From: Syntrophomonadaceae bacterium
Lineage (GTDB): Bacteria; Bacillota; Dethiobacteria; DTU022
Direction: 5' to 3'
Length of the DNA: 5,547 nt
NCBI GenBank assembly: GCA_003552365.1
Contig: PUKR01000263.1
Coordinates: 1 to 5,547, forward strand
The notes below the pieces were generated by a model. The model made no database searches. It was not told the DNA's origin and worked only from the letters and a program-made list of their open reading frames with translations. Positions 1-5,521 of this stretch are shown here, piece by piece. Within the stretch, counting starts at the first letter, position 1. Each line of letters opens with the position of its first letter. Both the position numbers and the translations under genes were made by a program.

Positions 1-563
1 GGCAGTTCTTCTCTTATATCAAAATGATCGCAGGCGCTTAAATCAGCCAAATAGATGGAAGGGTCGGTATTTTCCACTTCTTCCCGGCCCCGTTTAATTA
101 ATTCATCCGCAGAGCCCGAAGAATACAGGTAATCAGGCAGATCGGTAGGAACACTGCCCTGCCGAAGCTCTTCTAAAAAAGCGGGTAACACCCTTAACTT
201 GGCGCCGCTGCCCACCAGTATCAGGCCAATGGTTTGCTCCGGGTATTTAAGGGCATAAGCCATGGCTATTGCTCCACCCATGGAGTGGCCGGCGACCACA
301 AATTTCTCCAGTCCTGCCGCTTTGCTGAATTTATGCAGCCAGTCACGGTAGTTGCCGATATTGTTTTCCGGAGAGCCCTCCGAACGGCCGTGGCCCGGTA
401 AATCAACGGCGATTGGATTTATTGTCTCGGGCAGCTTTTTTAACTGGTAAATCCAGTGATGATGCCCTCCTCCCGAGCCGTGGCAAAATACTATCGGGGT
501 TCCTCCTTTGGAAAGGTCTCCGGCATAATAGCTGCGGTATCGATCAATTTCTAGATATGGCAT
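1..563 (-). CDS. Alpha/beta-fold hydrolase, N-terminal part (cut by window edge)
   Basis: The reading frame begins at ATG 563-561 and stays open to the left edge, giving 187 residues without a stop. It shows the hallmarks of the alpha/beta hydrolase fold: an oxyanion-loop HGSGGG at residues 28-33, DLPGHGRS at 54-61, and the nucleophile elbow GHSMGG at 92-97 with Ser94 as the likely nucleophile. The stretch SACDHFDIR at 176-184 is typical of the cap-to-core return in this family. Full-length members are usually about 260-270 residues, so roughly the last 75, including the catalytic Asp and His, lie outside the window. There is no signal peptide, so the enzyme is probably cytosolic. The substrate cannot be told; ester, lactone or carbon-carbon hydrolysis are all possible. 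A GGAGG at 580-576 lies 12 bases before the start, a rather long spacing. An in-frame ATG at 575 hits a stop at once. The gene is divergent from guaB. Confidence 0.9.
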   Translation of the reverse strand, partial: MPYLEIDRYRSYYAGDLSKGGTPIVFCHGSGGGHHHWIYQLKKLPETINPIAVDLPGHGRSEGSPENNIGNYRDWLHKFSKAAGLEKFVVAGHSMGGAIAMAYALKYPEQTIGLILVGSGAKLRVLPAFLEELRQGSVPTDLPDYLYSSGSADELIKRGREEVENTDPSIYLADLSACDHFDIREEL

Positions 564-603
564 ATTTCAAATCATCCTCCCTTTTTCATCAATTATTAAT
601 TAC

Positions 604-801
604 TGTTCAGCCGTCCTGCTTTTGGACTGAAGACATTGCAGGCAAAGCGGTTGCTATGCTCATTGAAGCAAAGGTTCTGGCATGGAGGCCTGAGCCATGG
701 ATAGCGAGTGTTTAAGTGTAACCAAAGCAAAAGCCTGCAGCTGAGTCGTCACCATTGTCTGCGATGAGCCGTCACCAGTCCAAAAGCAGCCCGGCTAAAC
801 A
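604..801. repeat. Long imperfect inverted repeat, possible structured RNA or small mobile-type element
   Basis: Bases 604-634 pair with 771-801. The perfect core is 14 bp: CTGCTTTTGGACTG at 616-629 against CAGTCCAAAAGCAG at 776-789. It is flanked by AGCCG/CGGCT (609-613 with 792-796), TGTT/AACA (604-607 with 798-801) and GAC/GTC (632-634 with 771-773), each separated by 1-2 mismatched bases. That makes about 26 paired bases over 31-base arms. Inside, TTGCAGGC (636-643) can pair with GCCTGCAG (733-740, one G-T pair), and CATGG (681-685) with CCATG (695-699). The nested pairing over about 200 bases suggests either a folded RNA on one of the strands or a small element with terminal inverted repeats. 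I see no target-site duplication next to the arms and no clear promoter on either strand. It matches no riboswitch I recognise. Confidence 0.7.
742..777. repeat. Short direct repeat, 23-base period
   Basis: TGAGTCGTCACCA at 742-754 recurs as TGAGCCGTCACCA at 765-777, with 12 of 13 bases identical. The second copy runs into the right arm of the larger inverted repeat. It may be a local duplication inside that element. No function can be assigned. Confidence 0.55.
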
Positions 802-825
802 ATCACAATAATTGTTTCGTTTTTG
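797..825 (+). terminator. Weak terminator-like hairpin after the inverted repeat
   Basis: AAACAAT (797-803) pairs perfectly with ATTGTTT (811-817) around a 7-base loop, and CGTTTTT follows at 818-824. The stem is AT-rich and so weak, but its place directly after the right arm of the inverted repeat would suit the end of a plus-strand transcript. Bases 797-801 are also part of the outer stem of the inverted repeat, so the two folds compete. Confidence 0.35.
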
Positions 826-840
826 CGAGCTGTTTATCCT
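812..840 (+). promoter_or_regulatory. Tentative guaB promoter
   Basis: TTGTTT (812-817) and TATCCT (835-840) are 17 bases apart, the usual sigma-A spacing. Both boxes are imperfect. Transcription would start near 847 and give a guaB leader of about 70 bases that contains the hairpin and T-run at 860-880. No better candidate lies closer to the gene. Confidence 0.25.
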
Positions 841-859
841 GCTTTGAAGTGCAGGAAAT

Positions 860-880
860 GCTAACTTTTAGCCTTTTTTT
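860..880 (+). terminator. Intrinsic terminator-like hairpin upstream of guaB
   Basis: GCTAA (860-864) pairs with TTAGC (868-872) around a 3-base loop and is followed by C and seven T residues (874-880). The stem is short, but the T-run is the best on the plus strand of this spacer. It may end an upstream plus-strand transcript or act as an attenuator in the guaB leader. A separate hairpin, CCTGC/GCAGG (838-842 with 851-855), lies just before it. Confidence 0.45.
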
Positions 881-905
881 AGGCGGTTGACAGTGTTGAC
901 ACTCT

Positions 906-913
906 GAAGGGGG
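906..913 (+). promoter_or_regulatory. guaB ribosome binding site
   Basis: GAAGGGGG lies 6 bases before the ATG at 920. A second, stronger purine run, GGGAGGAG at 951-958, lies inside the frame 6 bases before the TTG at 965, so the true start is not settled. Overlapping the upstream side is the dyad AGTGT-TG-ACACT (892-903), which could act as an operator or a small hairpin near the ribosome site. Confidence 0.55.
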
Positions 914-919
914 TTTGTT

Positions 920-2419
920 ATGATAACTTCAATTACCACTGCTAAATTGCGGGAGGAGAATGCTTTGCAGTCTGATCGATTTGCATGGGAAGGTCTTACT
1001 TTTGACGATGTTTTGTTGGTGCCGGCCCGCTCGGAAGTGCAGCCGCGCGATGTTGATATTACAACCAGGCTTACCAGGAAGATTAACCTTAATCTCCCGT
1101 TATTATCTGCCAGTATGGATACTGTAACCGAAGCAAGGATGGCTATCGGGATCGCCCGTGAGGGCGGCATCGGTGTTATTCATCGCAACATGACCGCTGA
1201 AAAGCAGGCTGAAGAAGTGGATAAAGTAAAGCGTTCCGAACACGGGGTTATTACCAACCCTTTTCAACTGGCCCCGGATAATATCCTCAGCGATGCTGCA
1301 GCCTTAATGGAACGCTATCGCATTTCCGGAGTGCCTATCACTGTTGGCGGCAAGTTGGTGGGAATTTTAACCAACCGCGATTTGCGTTTCGAGGAAGACT
1401 ATACCCGTCCAATTGGTGAAGTAATGACCAGCGAGCAGCTGGTTACTGCTCCTGAAGGCACCACCCTGCAGGAAGCCCAGGAAACTTTGCGTAAACATAA
1501 AATTGAAAAACTGCCCATTGTTGATGATCAGTTTCAATTAAAAGGTCTTATTACGATCAAGGATATTGAAAAAACTATCCAGTACCCCCGGGCTTCAAAA
1601 GATCCCAATGGCCGGCTTTTGGCCGCCGCTGCCGTCGGTGTAGGGCGGGATGCGATTATCAGGGCGGAAGCGCTTGTGCATGCCGGGGTTGATCTGATTG
1701 TAGTTGATTCTGCGCACGGGCATTCTCAGCCGGTTATCGATACAGTCAAAGAGATCAAGCGTTTACATCCGGACATTGATATTATGGGAGGCAATGTGGC
1801 TACTTCGGAAGGAGTTAGAGATCTAATCAAAGCCGGGTCCGATGCGGTAAAGGTTGGGGTAGGGCCGGGCTCGATCTGTACCACCCGGGTGATAGCGGGA
1901 ATCGGGGTCCCCCAGATTACAGCGATTTATGAGTCTTCCCTGGCCGGCCGCCAATACGAGGTGCCCATAATTGCAGATGGCGGGATTAAGTTTTCCGGGG
2001 ATATTACCAAGGCTCTTGCCGCCGGAGCATCTGCGGTTATGATCGGCAGTTTACTGGCGGGAACCGAAGAAAGCCCCGGTGAATTTGAAATATTCCAGGG
2101 ACGCAGTTATAAGGTATACAGGGGGATGGGTTCGCTGGGAGCAATGAAAGAAGGTTCAAGGGACCGTTATTTCCAGGAATATGAGCAAAAACTGGTTCCC
2201 GAAGGTATCGAAGGGCGAGTTCCCTTTAGGGGGACGATTGGTGACATGGCTTACCAGATGGCCGGCGGCTTACGGGCTGGAATGGGGTATTGTGGAGTAA
2301 CCACGATTGAGGAACTACAGCAAAAGACCCGCTTTATTCGCATCTCAGGAGCTTCGCTTAAGGAGAGTCATCCGCACGGCGTGCAGATTACCAAGGAAGC
2401 GCCCAATTACAGTTTCTAG
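920..2419 (+). CDS. guaB: IMP dehydrogenase
   Basis: This enzyme oxidises IMP to XMP with NAD+, the committed step of guanine nucleotide synthesis in the cytosol. The 499-residue product has the full family architecture: the catalytic barrel begins at EGLTFDDVLLVPARSEV, two CBS domains are inserted at roughly residues 115-230, and the barrel resumes with VVDSAHGHS (Asp263). The active-site loop GSICTTR carries the catalytic Cys320. IADGGIKFSGDI (Asp353) binds the phosphate side of IMP. The mobile flap begins near MGSLGAM (403-409) and contains the Arg416-Tyr417 pair that activates water. The C-terminal QQKTRFIRISGASLKESHPH is typical. The annotated ATG has GAAGGGGG 6 bases upstream. It gives about 14 residues more than the usual N-terminus; a TTG at 965, 6 bases after GGGAGGAG, would give a 484-residue protein of normal shape. 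It appears to be a single-gene unit. Confidence 0.97.
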   Translation: MITSITTAKLREENALQSDRFAWEGLTFDDVLLVPARSEVQPRDVDITTRLTRKINLNLPLLSASMDTVTEARMAIGIAREGGIGVIHRNMTAEKQAEEVDKVKRSEHGVITNPFQLAPDNILSDAAALMERYRISGVPITVGGKLVGILTNRDLRFEEDYTRPIGEVMTSEQLVTAPEGTTLQEAQETLRKHKIEKLPIVDDQFQLKGLITIKDIEKTIQYPRASKDPNGRLLAAAAVGVGRDAIIRAEALVHAGVDLIVVDSAHGHSQPVIDTVKEIKRLHPDIDIMGGNVATSEGVRDLIKAGSDAVKVGVGPGSICTTRVIAGIGVPQITAIYESSLAGRQYEVPIIADGGIKFSGDITKALAAGASAVMIGSLLAGTEESPGEFEIFQGRSYKVYRGMGSLGAMKEGSRDRYFQEYEQKLVPEGIEGRVPFRGTIGDMAYQMAGGLRAGMGYCGVTTIEELQQKTRFIRISGASLKESHPHGVQITKEAPNYSF

Positions 2420-2652
2420 TTGCAGCCAGTTCAGGTGTTCAGGCTAATTATCCCTGTATTACCGGTATTAGGGCCGGGTTTCGATAAACAGTCCGGCGCA
2501 GCAGGCCCGCTTTGCTTTGTGTGCATAATTAATTTTTTCCAGAGTGTTCCCGAGAAAAAGCCGGTATGAGGTGCCGCTTCATCCTCCCGGTTTGTTACAG
2601 ATCAGCTGCTGGACGCTGAGCAGGCACCCCGGTTTTATACTCAAATAAAGGA
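2420..2652. other. Spacer between guaB and tmk with weak hairpins
   Basis: I see no convincing gene or promoter here. Three structures can be read. TATTACCGGTATTA (2457-2470) is an imperfect palindrome with one T-T mismatch. At 2474-2496, CCGG-GTTT-loop-AAAC-CCGG forms a bulged hairpin, with an outer GGG/CCC pairing to 2508; the bases after it (GCTTTGCTTTG) are not a clean T-run. At 2561-2590, CCGG and GAGG pair with CCTC and CCGG around an 11-base loop, with a 3-base bulge, followed by TTTGTT. One of the last two may end the guaB transcript, but neither is a classical terminator. Confidence 0.4.
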
Positions 2653-2653
2653 G
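2647..2653 (+). promoter_or_regulatory. tmk ribosome binding site
   Basis: AAAGGAG is the only good purine run before tmk. It abuts and overlaps the GTG at 2653, which is too close for that codon to be a normal start. The spacing suits the ACG at 2662 (8 bases) or the ATC at 2665 (11 bases). It therefore argues for an unusual start codon or a recently mutated ATG. Confidence 0.6.
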
Positions 2654-3309
2654 TGTTTAGTACGATCGGGTTATTAATTACTTTGGAAGGAATTGACGGC
2701 TGTGGTAAATCTACACAGGCCGAAATACTAAAAAATAATCTGGAACAATGCGAAGTCCCTTTTACATTTATCCGGGAACCGGGGGGAACTCCTGCAGGAG
2801 AAGCTATCAGGCACATTCTTCTTCAAAACGATTATTCTTTATCGGCCCACACCGAACTGTTGCTTTATATGGCAGCCCGGGCGGAAGTAACAGAGCAAAA
2901 AATCATTCCCGCACTTAACGCGGGAAAAGTTGTCGTTTGCGATCGCTTTACAGACTCCACCCTGGCCTACCAGGGCTATGGCCGTGGTTTAGACCTTGAA
3001 TGGATCAAAGCCGTAAACCATAAAGTAACCTGCGGTCTATCGCCTGATCTCACCTTTTTGTTCGATCTGCCAGTTGAAAAAGCGGCTCAACGGCGCGATG
3101 GCGTATCAGCCGACAGAATGGAAAGAAACGATTATTACTATTATGAACGGGTCCGCTGCGGCTACCTTGAAATTGCCAGGTTAGAACCTCAACGGGTAGT
3201 TATGGTAGATGCTGTAGCCGAAGTCGAAACCCAGGGCAGGTTTGTTTGGCAGTGCCTCCGCAATTATTTGAATCACCTGCCTGAAATGGAGAACGAGGAT
3301 GAGTTTTAA
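2653..3309 (+). CDS. tmk: Thymidylate kinase (start uncertain)
   Basis: This kinase phosphorylates dTMP to dTDP with ATP, an essential cytosolic step of dTTP synthesis. Numbered from the GTG at 2653 (218 residues), it shows the P-loop GIDGCGKST at 13-21, REPGGTPAGE at 41-50, and the DRF motif at 97-99, followed by TDSTLAYQGYGRG, which shapes the nucleotide sites. The LID region RRDGVSADRMER carries the arginines. The glycine-type P-loop together with a basic LID fits the usual bacterial class. The start is odd: AAAGGAG (2647-2653) overlaps the GTG, leaving no spacing. Eight bases after GGAG is an in-frame ACG (2662) followed by ATC GGG TTA, exactly where relatives would show Met-Ile-Gly-Leu. 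Translation from the ACG would give 215 residues. The last 11 bases overlap holB, implying coupled translation. Confidence 0.95.
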   Translation: MFSTIGLLITLEGIDGCGKSTQAEILKNNLEQCEVPFTFIREPGGTPAGEAIRHILLQNDYSLSAHTELLLYMAARAEVTEQKIIPALNAGKVVVCDRFTDSTLAYQGYGRGLDLEWIKAVNHKVTCGLSPDLTFLFDLPVEKAAQRRDGVSADRMERNDYYYYERVRCGYLEIARLEPQRVVMVDAVAEVETQGRFVWQCLRNYLNHLPEMENEDEF

Positions 3310-4291
3310 TCACTTAAAAGGGCAGCATGAACTGAGCCATGCTTTAAGTGTTTTATTATCAGAAGGTAGATTAAGTCATGCAGTGTTGCTGACGGGCCCG
3401 GCAGGCAGCGGTAAGACAAGCTGGGGAATGGCCCTGGCCATGGCGGTGCTTTGTAATGAATCAGGCAGCAGTGGGGCATGCTTGCAGTGTGCGTCATGCC
3501 GGCGGTTCCAAAGTGGGAACCACCCAGATTTTTTTCTAATCGCCCCCGACGGGCGGAACATAAAAATTGACCAAATTCGTTCCCTGAAAAAGGATATTTA
3601 CCTGGTTGGCGATAATAAAGTGTGCCTGATTGAAAAGGCAGAATCAATGACAGCGGAGGCATCTTCATCGCTGCTAAAAATTTTGGAGGAACCCCCGGCA
3701 GGACTGCACTTCATTTTACTTGCTGAACACCCCCGCCTGCTTTTTGATACTATCCTTTCCCGCTGCCAGGCTTATACCCTGCAACCCTTAAGCATGGAAG
3801 AGATTGAAAGCCTGCTGCTAAGCGTAAAAAATCTCGACGGGGATAAAGCTTCTTTATTAGCCAGGATCAGCGGAGGGCTGCCCGGTTATGCAATTGAACT
3901 GGCCGAAGATGAACAGTTTGATAGCCGCCTGGAGGAAGCCGGTTCCCTGGCTTTTAAGCTTGTCTCAGAAAATCAATCCGCTTATGAAGTCCTGTCACAT
4001 GCGGCAACACTGTCTGAGCGAGAAGACCTGTTTCCTTTTTTGGAACTGCTTTGCCTTTATTGCAGGGACTGTTTGATTTATAATTTATGCAAAGAAGAAA
4101 AATTACTTTTTCATCCTGAGATGGTGCAGCAGGATAATGAAAAACAAATAAATGCTCAGGTGTTGGAAGAAATCATAGTTTTAATTAACTCTGCCATTTA
4201 TGAACTGTCTTCTACAAATGTTAACAGAAGATTATTGCTGGAGAAAATGCTGATATTGATGCAAAGGAGGTTGAAGCAATGGCCCGGGTAG
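3299..4291 (+). CDS. holB: DNA polymerase III delta-prime subunit (clamp loader)
   Basis: This AAA+ protein works with the tau/gamma (DnaX) and delta subunits to load the beta sliding clamp on primed DNA. The 330-residue product has the Walker A motif GPAGSGKT at 33-40. A four-cysteine zinc module follows, with Cys52, Cys61, Cys64 and Cys67 in the order CNESGSSGACLQCASC. NHPDFF follows at 74-79, then SSLLKILEEPP at 123-133 and the SRC motif at 154-156, whose Arg155 is the likely arginine finger towards the neighbouring subunit. The alpha-helical C-terminal third is the oligomerisation collar. Length is normal for the family. The intact Walker A differs from the degenerate one of Escherichia coli delta-prime, so ATP binding may be retained. 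GGAG at 3288-3291 lies 7 bases before the ATG. The gene overlaps tmk by 11 bases and ricT by 13. Confidence 0.95.
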   Translation: MSFNHLKGQHELSHALSVLLSEGRLSHAVLLTGPAGSGKTSWGMALAMAVLCNESGSSGACLQCASCRRFQSGNHPDFFLIAPDGRNIKIDQIRSLKKDIYLVGDNKVCLIEKAESMTAEASSSLLKILEEPPAGLHFILLAEHPRLLFDTILSRCQAYTLQPLSMEEIESLLLSVKNLDGDKASLLARISGGLPGYAIELAEDEQFDSRLEEAGSLAFKLVSENQSAYEVLSHAATLSEREDLFPFLELLCLYCRDCLIYNLCKEEKLLFHPEMVQQDNEKQINAQVLEEIIVLINSAIYELSSTNVNRRLLLEKMLILMQRRLKQWPG

Positions 4292-5082
4292 TGGGAGTTC
4301 GTTTTAAACAGGCTGGGAAAACCTATTATTTTGAGCCTATTTCACATAATAAATTACAACCTGGAGATCAGGTAATAGTTGAAACGTCGCGGGGTAAAGA
4401 AATTGGCGAAGTTGTTATTGCCGAGCGTGATGTTTCGGAAGAAGAGCTTGTTTTACCCCTTAAAAAAGTCCTGCGTAAAGCCACGGAATCAGATTATACC
4501 CGCACTGAAGAAAACATTCAAAAAGAAATGGCCGCTTTTATCAAGTGCCAGCAAAAAATCAAAGAACACAGGCTGGATATGAAGCTAGTCCAGGTAGAAT
4601 ATACTTTTGACCGGAGCAAGATTATATTTTATTTTACCTCCGATGAGAGGGTGGACTTTAGAGAGCTGGTCAAAGATTTGGCTTCCATCTTCAAAACTCG
4701 GATTGAACTGCGACAAATTGGAGTCCGTGACGAAGCAAAGTTAAAGGGAGGCATCGGTCCTTGTGGAAGGCCATTTTGCTGCAGTACATTCCTGGAGGAA
4801 TTCGAACCGGTTTCGATCAGGATGGCCAAGGGCCAAAACCTGTCTCTTAATCCAACTAAAATATCCGGTGTCTGTGGACGGTTAATGTGCTGCTTGCGCT
4901 ATGAGGCCAGGGCCTACGAAGATTCACAGGATCAAATGCCAGAACCCGGTGATGCGGTCTTTACTCCTGATGGTGAAGGTGAAGTTAAAGAGGTTAACAA
5001 GAATAAGAAGTCAGTGCAGGTTAAGCTTAGCGAATCAGGTTTCGTCAAAACCTTTCCCCTGGAAGAAGTGGATATGCCTTAA
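4279..5082 (+). CDS. ricT: PSP1-domain Fe-S protein RicT (YaaT), stage 0 sporulation protein
   Basis: In Bacillus subtilis RicT joins RicA (YmcA) and RicF (YlbF) in a complex that carries two [4Fe-4S] clusters, steers RNase Y cleavage of mRNAs, and supports competence, biofilm formation and Spo0A activation. The 267-residue product has the family's conserved core: an N-terminal beta-rich part (GVRFKQAGKTYYFEP), then the PSP1 domain ending in RIELRQIGVRDEAKLKGG. Two cysteine clusters follow, GPCGRPFCC (Cys162, 167, 168) and GVCGRLMCC (Cys199, 204, 205); these are the cluster-binding candidates. The C-terminal GDAVFTPDGEGEVKEV looks like a small beta-barrel. AAAGGAGG (4263-4270) lies 8 bases before the ATG. 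The start is inside holB, overlapping by 13 bases, so the two are co-translated. The partners RicA and RicF are not in this window. Length matches the family. Confidence 0.95.
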   Translation: MARVVGVRFKQAGKTYYFEPISHNKLQPGDQVIVETSRGKEIGEVVIAERDVSEEELVLPLKKVLRKATESDYTRTEENIQKEMAAFIKCQQKIKEHRLDMKLVQVEYTFDRSKIIFYFTSDERVDFRELVKDLASIFKTRIELRQIGVRDEAKLKGGIGPCGRPFCCSTFLEEFEPVSIRMAKGQNLSLNPTKISGVCGRLMCCLRYEARAYEDSQDQMPEPGDAVFTPDGEGEVKEVNKNKKSVQVKLSESGFVKTFPLEEVDMP

Positions 5083-5086
5083 CAAC

Positions 5087-5110
5087 GGGGGCACGAAAGC
5101 TCGTGCCCCC
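5087..5110. terminator. Shared hairpin terminator between ricT and abrB
   Basis: GGGGGCACGA (5087-5096) pairs perfectly with TCGTGCCCCC (5101-5110) around the loop AAGC. The 10-bp GC-rich stem begins 5 bases after the ricT stop and ends 21 bases before the abrB stop. Only TT follows on the plus strand, and GTTGTT follows on the minus strand, so T-runs are poor on both sides. The position between convergent genes makes two-way termination the natural reading. Confidence 0.8.
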
Positions 5111-5131
5111 TTACAGAAACGTAATTCCTAT

Positions 5132-5377
5132 CTATGCTTCTTCTGACAGTTTGTCTACACATTCCTGGCAGACGATACGGTTGCCAAAATGCTTTACATT
5201 ATCGGCATTACCACAAAACAGGCAGGCTGGTTCATATTTCTTCAAGATTATTCTTTCGTTATCAACGTAAATTTCAAGAGCGTCTTTCACTTCGATTCCC
5301 AGGGTTCTTCTTAATTCTATCGGGATGACTACCCTACCCAACTCGTCTACTTTTCTGACAATCCCCGTTGACTTCAC
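5132..5377 (-). CDS. abrB: AbrB-family transition-state regulator with four-cysteine tail
   Basis: AbrB is a DNA-binding protein that represses stationary-phase and sporulation genes during growth in Bacillus. The 81-residue product begins with the swapped-hairpin DNA-binding domain (residues 1-48: MKSTGIVRKVDELGRVVIPI and on to IILKKY), nearly identical, from memory, to Bacillus subtilis AbrB. The C-terminal part differs: CLFCGNADNVKHFGNRIVCQEC places Cys52, Cys55, Cys70 and Cys73 in two CxxC pairs, as in a small zinc ribbon. The Bacillus tail has no such ribbon and serves in multimerisation. The start is a GTG at 5377-5375, with AAGGAGG at 5392-5386 eight bases upstream. The gene converges with ricT. 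Being a DNA-binding regulator of this class, it may control its own promoter. Targets in this organism are unknown. Confidence 0.93.
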   Translation of the reverse strand: MKSTGIVRKVDELGRVVIPIELRRTLGIEVKDALEIYVDNERIILKKYEPACLFCGNADNVKHFGNRIVCQECVDKLSEEA

Positions 5378-5423
5378 GAGTTATTCCTCCTTTTACACAT
5401 AATGGATCCAATATGGTTCAGTA

Positions 5424-5453
5424 AGTATACCAGTAATTGCCATGGAAAGTCAA
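5424..5453 (-). promoter_or_regulatory. abrB promoter, sigma-A type with extended -10
   Basis: Reading leftwards, TTGACT (5453-5448) is followed after 18 bases by TATACT (5429-5424). A TG one base before the -10 box makes it an extended -10. Transcription would start near 5417, giving a leader of about 40 bases that holds the palindrome TGGATCCA (5403-5410) and the ribosome binding site. Confidence 0.75.
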
Positions 5454-5483
5454 GTGTATTTTCCCAAAATAATCAAGTTTACA

Positions 5484-5507
5484 AGAATATTACATTTAAT
5501 ATATTCT
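5484..5507. repeat. AT-rich dyad upstream of abrB
   Basis: AGAATAT (5484-5490) and ATATTCT (5501-5507) are perfect inverted copies 10 bases apart, within a strongly AT-rich stretch (about 5454-5508). The site lies upstream of the abrB -35 box and beside a possible rightward promoter, so it may be an operator. AbrB itself favours flexible AT-rich DNA, but this is inference only. Confidence 0.4.
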
Positions 5508-5521
5508 GTCGCTAACTCACC

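Noticed and set aside
413..715. Open plus-strand frame of 100 codons across the hydrolase start and the spacer
   Set aside because: It overlaps the conserved hydrolase antisense, lacks a ribosome binding site, and its product shows no family features.
604..801. Firm assignment as 6S RNA
   Set aside because: Length and closing stem fit loosely, but the strand is undecided, the open-promoter-like central bubble is not evident, and no promoter is seen.
600..900. Purine riboswitch, T-box, cobalamin, SAM or cyclic-di-GMP riboswitch upstream of guaB
   Set aside because: None of the conserved core sequences of these classes could be found in the spacer on the plus strand.
887..901. Two TTGACA boxes just before guaB
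   Set aside because: No -10 box lies 16-18 bases downstream of either; those positions fall in the ribosome binding site and start codon region.
868..1170. Open minus-strand frame of 100 codons over the start of guaB
   Set aside because: It is antisense to conserved guaB codons and has no recognisable motif.
2420..2569. About 49 sense codons continuing in frame after the guaB TAG stop
   Set aside because: GuaB already ends at its usual C-terminus, and the extension has no family similarity I can see; an open run of this length is not surprising by chance.
2636..2641. TATACT as a tmk -10 box
   Set aside because: No -35 box is present at the right distance, and the resulting transcript would start inside or after the ribosome binding site.
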